Source of the DNA: Lithospermum erythrorhizon
Lineage: Eukaryota; Streptophyta; Magnoliopsida; Boraginales; Boraginaceae
Direction: 5' to 3'
Length of the DNA: 64,000 nt
Assembly (NCBI GenBank): GCA_019722365.1
Contig: JADFUC010001773.1
Coordinates: 541,046-605,045 of the forward strand
Part shown: positions 50,036 through 63,210 of the stretch, in pieces
How positions within the stretch are numbered: the stretch's first letter is position 1
How the letters are laid out: every line of letters starts with the position of its first letter
Translations under genes and position numbers: made by a program
The notes under the pieces: model-generated
What the model was told of the DNA's origin: nothing
The model's database searches: none
What the model saw: the letters and a program-made list of their open reading frames with translations, nothing else

Positions 50036-52485
50036 CTATAAGCTCACTGGCTTACCATTTAATCTTGGAAATGGATCTTGCTTACTTAAGACGGCCACTT
50101 TACTCTTATGGGCAAAGTATCCTTTTACAAGATTCTTGTATATTAGTATCGACATTATGCATTCCACCTGCCAAAAGAGCAGTACAATGTTGTGATCGTT
50201 GAGCAAGTTGCACATAAACATCGTTAGAAAATTAAGCAAGTATGGAGTAGATAAAACAAAATACCGAAGCAATAAAGATCACCTCATCAATGTCCATATC
50301 AATTTCGAGCCATTTGAATGCTTTGACTATGACTTCTAACAGACCGAAAAAATCAGCATTCTATGTAATACTTGAACATGAAAAATAGAAATTTATACAT
50401 AGTACTATATAAACGTAAATTTTTTTCAACAGTCTCTGGTATACTTGAAGTTCTAGCTTTTCCAAGACCAGGTAAACGCCTGATCTTAAGAACCTGAAAC
50501 AAAACTCAAGACTAAGACGCATGCCAATTGATCTGTTTACATGTAAACAAATAAATAACATACCGGTCCTCATGCTCCTGAAGTGCATTTCGAAGAAGAC
50601 GAAGATCGCCTCTTTTTAGGGAAACCACTATATCAGCATACTGTCATATTGTTTTGCAGTGGTCATAATACAGTAAAATGCAACTTCTCCATGATAAAGT
50701 CACAAGAGTGTCATAAGAAGATCGACATACCTCATTTAGGCTATACCTCTCAAGGAGTGAAGTTTTTGGTAAAATGCCAATCGAAAGCTTTACAGGTATC
50801 AGATATCTGAGTATCATTCTGTTCCACGATAGTTGAGAGACACATCAAGACTCTGGGTTAGAGCAGGGATATACTGAAACACTATCAAATGGAATGCAGA
50901 AATTTGGAACACGTGCACAAAAAATAAACTCGAAAAGAAATATGAACACGAAGTGGAGTGAGATCTAACTAGTACCTATGATAACCTTCATTACAGGCAT
51001 GCTAAATATATGCATGCATCAAGGTAGCTACAAATTACACCTAAAGGAAAAAGATATAGTTTAACTGTTTACCAATTAACCAAGCAAACGGATTTTCAAG
51101 CCAGAAAACTTGTATTCTTATACTCCACATATATGTTCCAAAAGAAAAATACTAACAATCTAGAAGGTTACACTACTAGGGAGATATCGATAACAAAAAT
51201 TTCCAGATATTTACATCATAGAACAATTACTTTGGGGAGATTCATCAATTCTGGAGTGCAAAAGACAATGTGCATCAAAAAAATTAACCATTCTTCACAA
51301 AAAATGCATCCCCGACAAAAAACACATGCAAAAGGAAGCATTTATGTGATCTCAAAGTGATTATAATAACATTTAAATGGAAACCTAAATTAATAATAGC
51401 TAAACATGAAAGCAAAACTATCAATATCGTATATAAATAACTGGAAGATATATAAAAACTAGAACTTCCTGAAAGCGAGGGTAAAGAGAACCTTATATTT
51501 GCCTCTTTCCGAGCATCACAATGGGCTAGTGCATATGACAATTTCTGATCAGCGGCATTGAAGTTTTCATTGTAAACTTCCAAACGGCCAGTGTAATACA
51601 TATATGTGACCTTATCCCTCACAGGAAACTCCTCAAAATCGAAAATACGAGCAGTTTCAATGCTTCGTATGACACTGCGACATAGATGAACTGTTCCGAG
51701 CTTGAAATATATCTTGAAAAGCTGACACGTGACATGGCAAAAGCTCCAAACACGCTTTTCTTTGGGCCTTTTTCAGCAAGAACCCCTAAAAACTTTCATG
51801 AGAAATGAGCCAGCCTTTCAATTTCTCAGGAGTTTTTCCAGAGCGCCAAGTCTCTGTCAGCCTACATTAACATGTTCCAGCTTACATGATGCATGTGCCA
51901 CCCTAGTAACGAAGTAAATATCTTAAATTTGACCTTGTCAGCGTTATCCTAATTTCAAATGCTATGACATATAACGCTTCCAAAGCCCAAGCAGATTCGA
52001 AATTGCGAAACTCCTGAATGAATGCACTATAACCACACCATTTAATCAAATAACCAAAAATAGTAACAAGGCAGTGGAATTATATTGGTAAAACATACTT
52101 TGCAGCCTTCTCGAAAGCCTGGTACGACTCAACCAAATTTCTTAATTGTAATGATCGGAGTAGATGAAGTAGGATGTCTGCATACTCAGCATATTCACTG
52201 ACTGTGTAATGACTTGTTCAAATCCTGCAATAGCTTTTTGGTTAAGAAGCGATCATATTATTTCAAATACGAGAGTATTACTGCAATAGCTTTTTGAATA
52301 AATTCATGAAAGTTACGTGTGACAATTAAGATTACCAAGTTTGTTACTGGAAAAAGTGGTTGAGGGTTTGGCGAGGAGAGGGAGGAGAATGAGAAGAGGT
52401 GGCTAAGGGCTTTTCCGTCTTGGGATGAAACGTATGCCGTAGAATCTGCTTTTATATTCCGTTATTCTACGCTCAGCTTCCCCAT
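50036..52485 (-). CDS. THP1/EER5-like TREX-2 PCI subunit, frame-disrupted
   Basis: Homologue of yeast Thp1 / human PCID2 and Arabidopsis EER5. This PCI-domain subunit of the nuclear-pore-linked TREX-2 complex functions in mRNA export, and EER5 also in ethylene response. Minus-strand exons: start near 52485 (about 52350-52485); 52224-52099 (AFEKAA); 52026-51949 (FIQEFRNFESAWALEALY); 51862-51492 (FKIYFKLGTVHLCRSVIR ... RDKVTYMYYTGRLEVYNE); 50818-50731 (RYLIPVKLSIGILPK); 50640-50564 (GDLRLLRNALQEHEDR); 50493-50415 (SGVYLVLEKLELQVYQRL); 50335-50283; 50167-50036 (YKNLVKGYFAHKSKV, SKQDPFPRLNGKPVSL). Exons 5-9 are well preserved and the last stop is normal. Exons 1, 2 and the 5' half of 4 contain several indels, the exon 3 donor reads GA instead of GT, and about 17 codons expected between 50415 and 50335 are not found. 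It is a pseudogene or a poorly resolved sequence. Confidence 0.85.
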
Positions 52486-53533
52486 ATCAATTGAGTCTTT
52501 GTTCATTCTTGCTCTCACTTGCTTCTATTTCAACACGATTGCTATACTTTATTTTTTCTCTAAATCTAGGTCTAATCAAGTAGGGAAGAGACTAATATTT
52601 AGAATAGATTATACTTCAAAAAATATTTTTTTCACAAACTATTATTTATAATTTTATTATTCTTTTACAATTTCTACTGTGCTTTTTTATATTTTTAATG
52701 TTTTTTACATTTTCATGCATTTTCACAATCTTCTTAATAAAATAATTTTCTATTTGGACGTAGCTTTTTATATTTTTAATGTACTTTACATTTTGACGCA
52801 TTTTCACAATCTATTAATAAAATAATTTTCATCTAACAATCATCTATTTTGAAAGAGAGGAAGTAGTGATTTTTAGGATTGAAATTACTATTATGCTCCA
52901 AATTTGTTAGTGTAATAATTGAGGAAGTTTCATATGGTCCTCTTTTTTTCGAAAGCAATACTATACATACATCCAAATAAGATTTTATAATAAATAATAA
53001 TTCTTACCCTTAATAAACTTTTTAACTACTATACTTACAAATGTATGATAAAATAATCATTTCCAAACCTCAACTATCCACTGTTTTTGGGTATGTATAA
53101 CAGCTCTGAAATAGAGGGGATAAAGCTATTTCATCCCAACTATCCACTGTTTTTGGGTGTGTACCAGCCCAGGTCTTCTGTTTACTGTTTTGGTGGATAT
53201 AGTGTAGCCCATTTTAAGAATTCATCACTTCTAAATTAGGATATTTAAATTTACATTTGTCCTTCTTATGTTGTTACCTGTTTCTTCAAGCAACCAACTT
53301 AATCTTCTGGATTTGCTTCGATCATTCTATCAATCTTCTTCTTAAACCATACATGACAGTGAAGAGAGGACAATAAGAACAAATGTCTTTCTCCAAAGAT
53401 TATCGTAACCATAACTTGGGGAAGTGCACAAACGAAAAGGTTTTTACAAATAGTAAAACATTGCTCATTTTTATTTTACTATAAAATTATATTTTTGGGA
53501 ACTTAATAATAAGCTACCTCTGATTCAGTCATC
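52486..53533. other. Intergenic between divergent genes
   Basis: Shared upstream region of the THP1-like (-) and thaumatin-like (+) genes. Two diverged copies of a 65-70-base segment ('acattttcatgcattttcacaatct-ttaataaaataatttt') occur at about 52707-52752 and 52789-52832. A 24-base 'caactatccactgtttttgggt' duplicate occurs at about 53066 and 53137. No gene seen. Confidence 0.45.
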
Positions 53534-55054
53534 ATGCTGCTCCTGGGAAACAATAACAGCAGCTTCTCTATTGGTCGTGCTCTATCCTTGGTACGTTTCA
53601 ATACTAGCTTTGTTTTGTTTAGATTCTTCTCTCACACTTATGATAATGCAACCATATTATGACATGTTCCGCATAATTCAACTGACAAAGAGCTGAGCAG
53701 CTGGTTACAGATCTTTGGACGCCCTTCGCGGGCTGTCAATTCTTCTGTGAGCACTCAGCCTCGTATGAATCGTTTATGATCAAGACACTCCACACAAGCA
53801 CATCCAATAACATTCAACACTCCATTTATACGTAGCTTCAAGCATAATGTATCACTCAAAATATCCGTGGGTTTCAATGGTTTATATTATGTCATGTGTG
53901 TTAAAATTGTCCCATTATTATTTGAATGGGCTATAGGTTATTCAATTCATTGTGTTTTATATGCCTAGTGGAACAGAGATTAATATGTTTTTTTTCAACA
54001 AAAGAGCATTCTAGCTAGCAGTCCTTAGTTCTTTATTGCTGGAAGTATACATGATTTTGATAATTGAGTTAATTTTGTTTAGTTGACATAAAATGTTAGA
54101 ACTTTTTATTTGAATAACGCTTTGCAACCCAAAACAATATGCGCAACATTTTGAGCGACTGAATTACTGAAAGCATGAATTGTTAGATTTGTTAGTTCTT
54201 TATATTAAAATTGTGTCCAATAACTCTATGTGTGATAATAATGTAACTTCAAAAATTAACTTGCATAAACTAAAACTCCGAGGATGACTAGTGAAATTGT
54301 CACTCATTAATTAACTGCATAACTAATTCCTGAATTTGTTGTTCTGGCAGAAATATGTGCGCAGGCCTGCACTTTTTATGTACATAACAAATGCCTCTTT
54401 TTCCACATGGCCTGCCACAGCATCAAACCAGGGCCATCCAGCAATAGCTAATGGTGGTTTCTACCTCCCATCTGGAAACTCCATACAGTAAAGCTCCAGG
54501 AGATTGAGCGGCCGGTTCTGGGCCAGAACCGGCTGCAACTTCAACTCCACCCACAAACCTGGTTGTGAAACCGAAGCGACGGGTGGTGGCCGAATTTCTA
54601 ATGCAATGGAACCATAGGCCTCCTCCAGCTACATTAGTGAATTCTCCAAATTGGACAAAACAAGCCAAATTTTTATGATGTCAGTTTAGTAGATGGTTAC
54701 AATCTCCCCTGTTTCCAAACGAAATCTTCTGAGTACAAAGTGCTCTATTAAAGGATGCTTAAAGATTTGAAAGAATATAGCCTACAAGAGCTTCTATATG
54801 TTGAATGCTAAAGGGAGCAGGCATGCAAAAGTGCTTGCATGGCTTTCAATCTTGATTCCTTTTGTTGCAGGGGCGAATTTGGGAGCCCTGATAAGTGCAA
54901 GCCAAGTTTGTATTCAAAGATGTTTAAGCATGCTTGCCCATCTTATTTTAGCTATGCTTTTGATTCCTCTAATCCTTTGGTTGCTTGCTCCTCTGATGAT
55001 TATATCATAACTTTCTGTCCAGATTCATGGGGAGGTGAACACATGTCTATATAG
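53534..55054 (+). CDS. Thaumatin-like (PR-5) protein, frame-disrupted
   Basis: Family members are secreted, disulphide-rich defence proteins (PR-5). Exon 1 (53534-53590) encodes MLLL and, after one apparent indel, a hydrophobic TITAASLLVVL signal-like core. Exon 2 (54351-55054) holds the thaumatin fold across shifting frames: ITNxSFSTWPATASNQGHP, FYLPSGNSIQ, SGRFWARTGCNF, then PPATLV, NFYDVSLVDGYNLP, ACKSACMAFNLDSFCCRGE, KCKPSLYSKMFKHACPSYF and DYIITFCPDSWGG with a normal stop. At least six small indels, most in short homopolymers, break the frame between about 54480 and 54800. The last 72 codons (from 54839) are intact. The order and spacing of motifs are complete, so the locus is full length. 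It is either a recent pseudogene or wrong in consensus. Confidence 0.8.
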
Positions 55055-55360
55055 GGGAATTGGTTTTATGTGATTGTACAATCTAAGACTGGAAATGAAA
55101 TAATTTACACTAGTTGTTACAGGGTGAGTTTGGTTTCGCGGAATCTAACGGGATTGAATTCAAAATGAAATTTTGGCATTGATGAAGACATAATCTACTA
55201 AATTATCTTTGGACTCCAAATCTCACAAAATACATTACCATCAATTCCATACAAAAACAAAAGAATTCCAATTCCAATTCCATGTCAATTCTATTATTTT
55301 CTAAGCAGTTTTCTCCCCTCAGAACTATATATTAATGGTCTGCTTTTATCCCTGACCTTA
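55055..55360. other. Thaumatin-like gene 3' flank
   Basis: About 300 bases with no gene; runs into the GC-richer minisatellite. Confidence 0.4.
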
Positions 55361-56290
55361 TTTTCGAATCTGCTTCGCGAAACCATATTTTCTCCCCAAG
55401 CTTCGCCCGGCACTACATTCTCGCCCCGCTCGATGCGACCTATTTTCGGCAAGTTTCGCTTCCGAACCATGCCGATTTAACTGGCCATTCCCGCTTTCTC
55501 TCGAACCATGCTGCCCGCTTAACCCGAGACCATATTTTGGCCTGCTTCGAATTTAATCTTTTACTTCTTTCTACTGTTTCTTACCTCGAAATCATATTGG
55601 CTTCACGCTGCCTCCAAACTATATTTCTATTTCAAGCTTCTAATTTGACTATTATTTTCATCCGCTTACCGGCACCATATTTTTGATCAAGCCAAGAGTA
55701 CTCATTTCTACCACCTCGACCCGAGACCTTATTTTTCGGGCCCCATTACCCCAAAACCATATTTTCTACCCCCCTGGGGTTTCGACCCGAGGACCATATT
55801 TTCAGCCCATTTCGACCCGGGACCCTATTTTCGACCAAGCCACTCGGCGCCTCAGCCAACCCGAAACTATATATTCGCCTCGAAACTATTTTCGCCCCGC
55901 TTCAACTCTCGGACTATACTTCGGCCCGACACCATATTTTTGGACAGTTTCGACTGACTATATTTCACTGCTTTCGACCCGGGACCATCTTTCAGACGCG
56001 GACCATATTTCTGCCTGCTGACTCTCTCTAATTCATATTTTCAAATTGCTTTCTAAGATGAAAAACATATTTTTCGCCCGGCTTCAACCTCGTGACCTTA
56101 TTTTCGCCCGCTACCGGCACCATATTTCTTCTGCTTGACCGGCCTTATTTTGTTGTTGACCAGACATATTTTCGGCCCATTAAGCCTTAACCACATAAGC
56201 TCCTTCTTTCGCTTCCGAGACCATATTTTTGGAATCGCTTAGGACTGGGGACTATTTTCGGCCAATTTCGACCCGAGACCTTATTTTGAA
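55360..56290. repeat. Degenerate ~30-bp minisatellite
   Basis: More than 20 noisy units on the pattern 'cgcttcgacccgagaccatattttcgcc', with variable length (about 25-35 bases). They generate a false open frame of 112 codons (55683-56021) with recurring STRDxIF-type peptides. The unit stands out from its AT-rich surroundings in being rich in CCCG and TTCG. Confidence 0.8.
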
Positions 56291-56436
56291 AATATCTAAG
56301 ACAATAAGAATCGAAGATTCGAACAAAAGGAAGAAAAATATGAGAAAATTTCAACATATTCCATTTTGTTACAACGATGTCGACAATAGGCTAAGCTAAA
56401 GAAGTTTAAAGATGGCTATGTATTTATGTATAGTTC

Positions 56437-56560
56437 GATTCGGGTCGAAACGGGTGAAAATATGGTTTCAAGCGAACGACGAAATAAGTCTGGCCTAAAC
56501 CGGCCTAAAAATATGGTTTCTATGAACGGAAAATAAGGTCCTGTGTAGAATCAAGTAAAC
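56437..56560. repeat. Inverted minisatellite units
   Basis: Units such as 'gggtcgaaacgggtgaaaatatggtttcaagcg' and 'ggcctaaaaatatggtttc' are the reverse complement of the 55360-56290 unit. The array is thus followed, after about 150 bases, by a short segment in opposite orientation, giving an inverted repeat. Confidence 0.75.
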
Positions 56561-56943
56561 TACGATCCCAAGTACGAAACTGACCGAAAATACGATCCAT
56601 AAAGACTCAGAGCAAACACGAAAAGCTTGGGTGATAGCGAAATTACATGGTAAATATCTAATCTTCCAACTAATGATGACGCAGAACGCATCGTTATAAA
56701 CAGACGATCGAGAGCAACTATCAGAAACATATCAGAAATGAACAATCGGAAAGAGTATTACAATACGGTAGAAATATGTGAGCGTGCGTGATCCTGGGCC
56801 TGTGTTAGATCAATGCTATCGACACATGTAACGTGAAAGCATTTGGGTGTAGCCTTACCAATTACTTTACTTGCTTTTATAATTCTCCCCTGGCAAGCCG
56901 TCTTCAGACAGAAAATAAGACCGAACCTGATTATCAGCGTTTT

Positions 56944-57444
56944 TTATTTCTCTGTGATTATTGGTTGTGTTTCATTATTATTGATTACGGGCTTAACAAC
57001 CTGGTCGTTGGTAGAGTAGTTCACTATTTCAGAAATGAACTCATAACTTTCAATTGACAGGAATCCCACATACATTCTTTGATAAATATTCTTCGTTATT
57101 GCAATCTGGATGAATCTCTGCAAGGAGAGGCAAGTCTTGTTTGTGATAGTGTTTTGCATCGTCTGTTCAAAACTAAAGAGCTTGACTACATGAGTTATAT
57201 TAGACAGCTTGGATGTTTGAGAACACAGAGGCATGGGCTTCTTTCCTATTGTCATATACATTGTGGTTGGAGATTCTTCTTCAGTTAAAAGATTGCTATA
57301 ATGAACCTTCCCTTCAATATTGATAGATAAGTCTTTCAGTATCAAACAATGCCTGTTGATGTTATGATCCTTCAAGAAGTAGACTTTATCTAACATTAGA
57401 GAAGATGGAGAAAATGATTCTGTCCATTTAATTTCTTCCGCCAT
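56944..57444 (-). CDS. Unidentified 166-residue ORF
   Basis: An uninterrupted frame of 166 codons on the minus strand starting [11 protein letters not shown], with start context AGGATGGCGG, which suits a plant translation start. The protein has no signal peptide or membrane segment. It contains alternating hydrophobic/charged stretches ([27 protein letters not shown]-like [19 protein letters not shown]). I do not recognise the family. An OB-fold-like or DNA-metabolism role would be a guess. In DNA this AT-rich, 500 bases open by chance is unlikely but not impossible, and the frame could be the first exon of a longer gene or part of an unknown element. Confidence 0.5.
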   Translation of the reverse strand: MAEEIKWTESFSPSSLMLDKVYFLKDHNINRHCLILKDLSINIEGKVHYSNLLTEEESPTTMYMTIGKKPMPLCSQTSKLSNITHVVKLFSFEQTMQNTITNKTCLSLQRFIQIAITKNIYQRMYVGFLSIESYEFISEIVNYSTNDQVVKPVINNNETQPIITEK

Positions 57445-58304
57445 CCTCTACCCCACAGGGTAAGCTGCTTCCTTTGAGTCTGGCTAACAAGACACATAGT
57501 CAATGTAAATATTTGGGTACAACTTCATTTAATAAAAAATTATGATACTATTACTATCAAAATGTAAATATTAGTGCATGAAAATTGACTAGGTGTTTCA
57601 AGTTAGATTCCAATTGTTGGTAGCTAGTGGTTCCAACAAAGATGGAGTGAATAAGACAAATCTCAAGACATTTGCTTTTTTATGCATTTTTGCATCTTTA
57701 ATTGAGCACAAGTATTGTAGATATACAAAAGAAAAACAATGTTGGACATTGTTTAGAAGATTTTGTACGCTTATGTTTATTTAGGAAAGATTGTGGAGCT
57801 TTAATTGCATGTGGTATGAAAAGAATTGATCATTGGAGATCTTTTGTTCACACCCTGTTGTTCTAGCTTTTGAAATCAAAAAATAAAACAATGTTGATAA
57901 AGGCTTATTTGACTAGATTCTAAAAAAACAAAAAATAATGCACTTAAAAACGGGCCCTATGATTATATGAAATATTTATTATAAAAGGTTGAATAACAAT
58001 TTATTTGTTTGAGAAACTATTAGCCACATATGAACGAAGGATAAGATCAAGCTTGGAAAGATTCGACTTTACTTGTTCTATCGAGTCGACTAACCCCATA
58101 TTTGATGTAAAATCGAATTGAATTCAAGATATTTTATATGAATAATTTAATCGATTCGAACTTTAATGACTGGATCATTTTCAATATATTATAGGTTATG
58201 CTTGACTCAAATTTATTTGTGAACTTTCCTTTAAAAATTGTAATTTTTTTCATGTGTGAATACATATTAGTAATAAATAAATATAATCGCATAATAATTT
58301 ATAT

Positions 58305-58338
<34 letters not shown>

Positions 58339-59281
58339 CGAGGGTTAATATCCTATTATTAAATTAAATCACATAATTCTATCCTTAAAATCATTGTCCA
58401 AACCAAACTCTTCAATTTTTGTTCCAAAACTATTTTTGAGAACAGCAAACCGTAATCACCATATGTAGTCTCAAAATCACTGTACAAGTCAAAACGACAA
58501 GTTATTTATTCAACAAAGTACTATTTCTTATAAATCAGATTTCATTTTTTGTGCCAAAATTAGAAAAATTATATCACAAACTTAGAATGTCAATTTCGTT
58601 TAGATTTGCAAATATTTTTCACATATATTGACTTCATATTACATTATCCTATGAGCTATGTCTCTCATTTGATTTTTGATAGATTTAGTTGTTGAATAAT
58701 TGACTAAATAGGCATATTATTTCAACATGAATTTTTTGTGTTTACAAGTTAAGAACTTAAAGGAACTCCTGGCCTTTTGTGCGTAGCACTGTTGAATGAA
58801 TTGCCAATTGAGAAAATAGTACAAGTATTAGTTTTTTTTGTTTACAGCGGTGGACGGTGGTGGTGGGGTTGAGTAGGCGTGGGGAGGGAGGATCGAGTGT
58901 TTAATTACGCTTTTATTTTAAACAAATTAAAAAATATAGTTAGTGAATTGACCCAAATGCCTAAATAAAAAAATCACGGCTCATATTTAACTGCTGCTTA
59001 TTTAACGCGATCGATTAACATTTGGGAAAGATAAAAGCTGATCGATGTTAATGTTTTGAACATAGCGATCAACGAAAATATCACAGAAACATGCTGATTT
59101 CGCCATTAACCCTTAAATTAATTCTTATACTTATCTTGAATCAAACCTTCAACTCAAAATTAACATTTATTTATCGAAAAAAAAATTCAAAATTAACATT
59201 CGTGCCATATTTTGGAGGTTTATTTGAACGACATCCATACTGGCCTACATCTAAAAATACAAAATATTATCGACATAACAT
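57445..59281. other. Intergenic, no gene seen
   Basis: AT-rich DNA with an (AC)n-(AT)n microsatellite at about 58303-58338 and a short G-rich 'ggtggacggtggtggtgg' patch near 58850. No coding or RNA gene recognised before the tRNA-like sequence. Confidence 0.45.
58303..58338. repeat. (AC)n-(AT)n microsatellite
   Basis: Compound dinucleotide run of about 36 bases. Confidence 0.85.
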
Positions 59282-59343
59282 GGGGATGTAGCTCAGATGG
59301 TAGAGTTAGTTTAGCATGCGGGGATCGATACCCCGCATCTCCA
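59282..59343 (+). pseudogene. Truncated tRNA-Ala(AGC)-like sequence
   Basis: GGGGATGTAGCTCAGATGG at the 5' end and GGGGATCGATACCCCGCATC then TCCA at the 3' end match plant tRNA-Ala(AGC). The acceptor and T arms pair. The middle is short by about 11 bases: part of the anticodon stem and the variable loop are missing, though TTAGCATGC with the AGC anticodon remains. It cannot fold normally. Confidence 0.75.
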
Positions 59344-59696
59344 TTATTCAAATATTTTCAATTAGTGAATTAAAGTGCACTGATATATATTATTGTGACC
59401 ATTTAGTAAGAGTACTCACGGACTTTTCTGTTTGAAACGTTCTTTATAATCCTTTGGGCAGTTTTAAGTAACAGATTAATAATGATCAACTGTGCCTAGA
59501 TCGTCACCATGGTCTTAAAATAATAATCAGCATTGAATGTCAATGTTGTTAATAATTAATTTATTTTTCTTTTGACATCAGTTTCTTACAATTTTAAGTG
59601 ACGGAGACACAGTGTGATCAACCGATCGCCGGGTCTCCAAAGCATGGTGTTAGCATAATATTACTATTACCTATTCTGCTCCTATCAAAGTATATT

Positions 59697-59770
59697 GGGG
59701 ATGTAGCTCAGATGGTAGAGCGCCTGCTTAGCATAAAGTGAGAGGTACGGGGATCGATACCCCATCTCCA
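59697..59770 (+). tRNA. tRNA-Ala(AGC)-like gene, imperfect
   Basis: Nearly full length (74 bases): acceptor GGGGATG/CATCTCC pairs, A box TAGCTCAGATGG and B box GGGGATCGATACCCC are present, and the anticodon loop holds AGC. The anticodon stem (CCTGC against AAAGTGAG) pairs poorly and one G of the T stem is missing against the usual plant gene. It may be a diverged copy or carry consensus errors. It lies 354 bases after the truncated copy, in the same direction. Confidence 0.65.
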
Positions 59771-60009
59771 TCCTTCAAAATGTTTTTCATACCACATCTA
59801 CTACCTCTTGTATTTTTTTCAGCAAAATAAAGGAGTAATAAATCTTGTAAAAAAAGGCCATTTGTTTTGTTAATTAAAATATCCGAGCAATCAATTAATA
59901 ACTTCACCATCATAATAAACTTTTTGTTATTCTAATGATTGAAATGCTAAAACTAAAGTACTAAGAGGATCATATATTCAAGCACATCAATGATATAGCA
60001 CAAATACAG

Positions 60010-60360
60010 AAATCTAAACACAGGGTAGTCGATATGGACTTTGTGTTGGAGTGGGAGGATAAGTTCACGACAGAATCGATCCTCATGGACATGGTCATCA
60101 ACACGGGGCTCATGAGAAAGGACATCATCGTGATCATAAACATGATTCGGCAGTGTCCAGTGTTAGTATTTTTGTTGAAGGAACCTTATCGAACTAGATG
60201 AGGTCGATGATCTTTATAGGATGAAGGGTGTCTTAACTATGAGTGGCACTGAAGAGCATTATGTATTTCAAGGAGTTGATTCGACTTTAGATGGGAACCA
60301 AATGATAAAAAGGGTAAACAAGCTTGTATTCATAGGCAGCAACAAGATTTTTTAGTATTT
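60010..60360 (+). pseudogene. CobW-domain GTPase gene fragment
   Basis: Translated across two or three frames, the segment gives the His-rich linker (HGHQHGAHEKGHHRDHKHD), then SAVSSVSIFVEG, DEVDD, RMKGVLTMSGTEEHYVFQG, VDSTLDGNQM and NKLVFIG. This is the C-terminal domain of plant CobW/ZNG1-type metallochaperone GTPases. The N-terminal P-loop GTPase part is absent. No introns interrupt the matched stretch, stops and frameshifts are present, and there is no start. It looks like a 5'-truncated, probably retro-copied fragment. Confidence 0.7.
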
Positions 60361-61550
60361 TGTGTGACTAGGAATTGTACATAGAGACCTTTATGCATAA
60401 AAACAAGTAAATAATTTCGTCCTTCAAAGATATACCATGCAATATACTGCAATAGAGATGCATATATAGAGTTGAACGTTACCATATGAGTGAAACACAA
60501 TCAGAAACACAAACTAACAAATAAGACGCTTTTAAATATAAGTTATTAAAAGGTAACTTCACACAAACATACGTTATTATGATTACTATATTTCTTTTTC
60601 AATCAACATAACTTTCTCTTCGATCAACTTTGAAGCTTTGCATTCTCTTCCTTTTCCGTTCTTGTAGTGTTACATGTTGGTACTACAAATATGATATTTG
60701 AGATAATTGAACCAATCTCTAATATATTACCCTGGCATAAATATATTAAGTAGTCATCATATGCACATGCTATTTAACACAACTTCAAGAAATATAGAGC
60801 ATGAAGCAATGCAAGAACTATGATAAATTGCAAGATTGTTTGGCTCCCAACTAGTGTAGGATATTTTTAAATACGAAGGATGTATTTCTACTTTTAATTT
60901 GATACAAATAGACATTAGGCCTGTTGTAAAAAATATTAGTAAACTTAACATCAACTAATGATTGTAGAGGTATCATTTGACAATAAAACTTGGACTAGCA
61001 CCTGTCATGATTTTTCCCTGAGAGTTAAATGGTTGCAAACACAAGTATCAACTACAATGAAGATGTGTCCATGCAATTGCTTTATCAGGAAACCTTTCTA
61101 GATAAATTTCTTCAACCCACATCCAAATACTACATTTGAGTATGACATGATCTGGCTTAATTCAGAAATTTAACACCCAAGAAGTCCTCGATGTGTCTCA
61201 GCGATTCAATTCCATAAGGCGACAGCTTACCAACACGAACTTTAGAAACATCTTGTGGGCAAAGTGCACAAAGAAGAAACAACAGACCCTGTACATTAAA
61301 ACAGCACATCGATTCAAGTTCTAAATGAAGAAGAACATTCGGCTAGGCCGCTAGGAACTATCAGAGAAGTGTAGCCTTCATTCACAAACCCAGAGTCGAA
61401 TCTGACTACCCCTGCTCAATCTCCCTAAGACTAACTACAATGGAGATGTTGGTGTTTCAACATATTGAAAAAAAATCAAATAAGAATGATAATAAAACGC
61501 AGAAAAAGCCGATGCGATTAAATTGGGCGTAAAATTATTGTTCGTCAATT
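60361..61550. other. Intergenic, no gene seen
   Basis: No coding or RNA signal recognised. Confidence 0.4.
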
Positions 61551-63210
61551 AATTGCGGTCAAGCATCCAGAGACACGCGCGTTCAAGCAGCCAAGGTTTG
61601 CGCGCGACAAATAAGGCTTGTCGGGCAAGAGAGCAGAGAGAGAATGAGCCACGTGTCGCGTTGACGGGTTGGTTCGATTTTCTCGATTTTTTTATCCCAT
61701 CTCAATTATTTGATAACAAATTAATTTTTTTTAAAATTTTTATTTTACCAAAATTCATCATTTTTTTTTCTCATAATGTAATTCACTTCATTCACTCTGG
61801 ATATAAAAATCACCTTTTTTTTCAATATAGCTTATTATATTATCTTTTTACTAAACTCTTGTTTAATTTTAAATATCTTTTTAAGGAAATAGATCCTAAT
61901 AATAATGATTTCAATAATCAAAAAGTCGCTAATTACCCTTTTTTAGCTATCAAAATCCCACTAATTATCAATTTGATAATCAATTCTCCAATCAACCACG
62001 CCCCGCAAATATCCCAAATTTTGATTTTACCAAATTTGCCCAATTTCAATATGCCTTCAAAATTAAACTATCATCCCTATTATGCATCTATGATGCAATA
62101 TTTCTCAACCACATTCTTATAATCCTTACATGCCAGGGAGAAACGAAATGCTCCAAATATTGAGCAATAGAATTTCCTCGCATTTTCAACACAAATCTCA
62201 CTGGGTACCACGAGCTGTCCTAATGAAGATAGTTCGCTTAAGCGAGGATTCACCAACGCTCAAAGTTAAAAAGCCCAAACGAACCATTGAAACGTGGGAC
62301 TTCATGCCTACTTAAATTTGTCAAGATCAAATATAATCGCATACGCTGGAAGAAATCGTAGTACAAGCATATCGGGGGTAAACGGCTGACATCGTATCGA
62401 GCATTTGCTCTTCGAGACTCGCTGACGTGAACCGTCGCGTAAATCATTTCAACTACATCAACAAAATATCAGTAACGACGAGCTATGATAACGCTATGTC
62501 GCATTTAAACAAAACGCCACGGAGAACGATATATCGACAAAAGCACACGAATTATATAAAAGTGGTGTTAATGGTAACTTTAATTGATGTCCTAATGGCA
62601 AGTCAGACGAGATCAAATCCACTCGTGATGTGTTTCTCAAGCCGAGGAAATATTTGATTCGTACAGCGATCCAAGAGTATAATGCAGAGCGATACCGCGA
62701 CTAAACACTGCTGAATCCATTAAGCCGTCCAACGGGAAGCGGTATACTATTTTCATTGACAGTTTACTCTTCTTATCCAACTTTCTGCCAAATCAATTAG
62801 ACTTCCTGCCAAACAACCGCATGTTTCGCTTGTAAAATATCGTATGGGACACAAAGACATTGAACGCAAGATTGAAATTGCTTCAAGCCGATTTAAAATC
62901 ATTCGCGAAATTTTATCATGGGACATAAACGCATTTGACTATCATCATGCAGATCATGTATCATATTACATAATATGATTGTCGAGGATTTAACGAGATA
63001 CGTGATGCTCAACATCGAACGACATGATCAACGCTGGTGCTGGAGCCTGTACACTACAACCACTGACCGGGAAAGGCTTACCTCAAGATTTCGGCAGAAA
63101 TCACAAGGGGATTCGAATCATGTTGGGATGCGCAAATGACATCACGAATTACGTTAGATCTAGTCAAGCAATATACGGGCAAAGTTTCAATGTTTCGTGA
63201 TTAAATATTT
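61550..63210 (+). mobile_element. PIF/Harbinger transposon remnant
   Basis: Two protein traces typical of this superfamily lie in tandem on the plus strand. First, a Myb/SANT-like accessory protein (about 61886-62600): an N-terminal run rich in N, P and Q (DPNNNDFNNQ, then NPTNYQFDNQFSNQP in the next frame), then DVNRRVNHFN and the C-terminal STKAHELYKSG. Second, the C-terminal part of the DDE transposase (about 62820-63200): KDIERKIEIASSRFKIIRE, SWDINAFDY, HNMIVED and TLDLVKQ. Both are riddled with frameshifts, and the transposase N-terminal part is not seen. Terminal inverted repeats were not identified. The element is inactive. Confidence 0.6.
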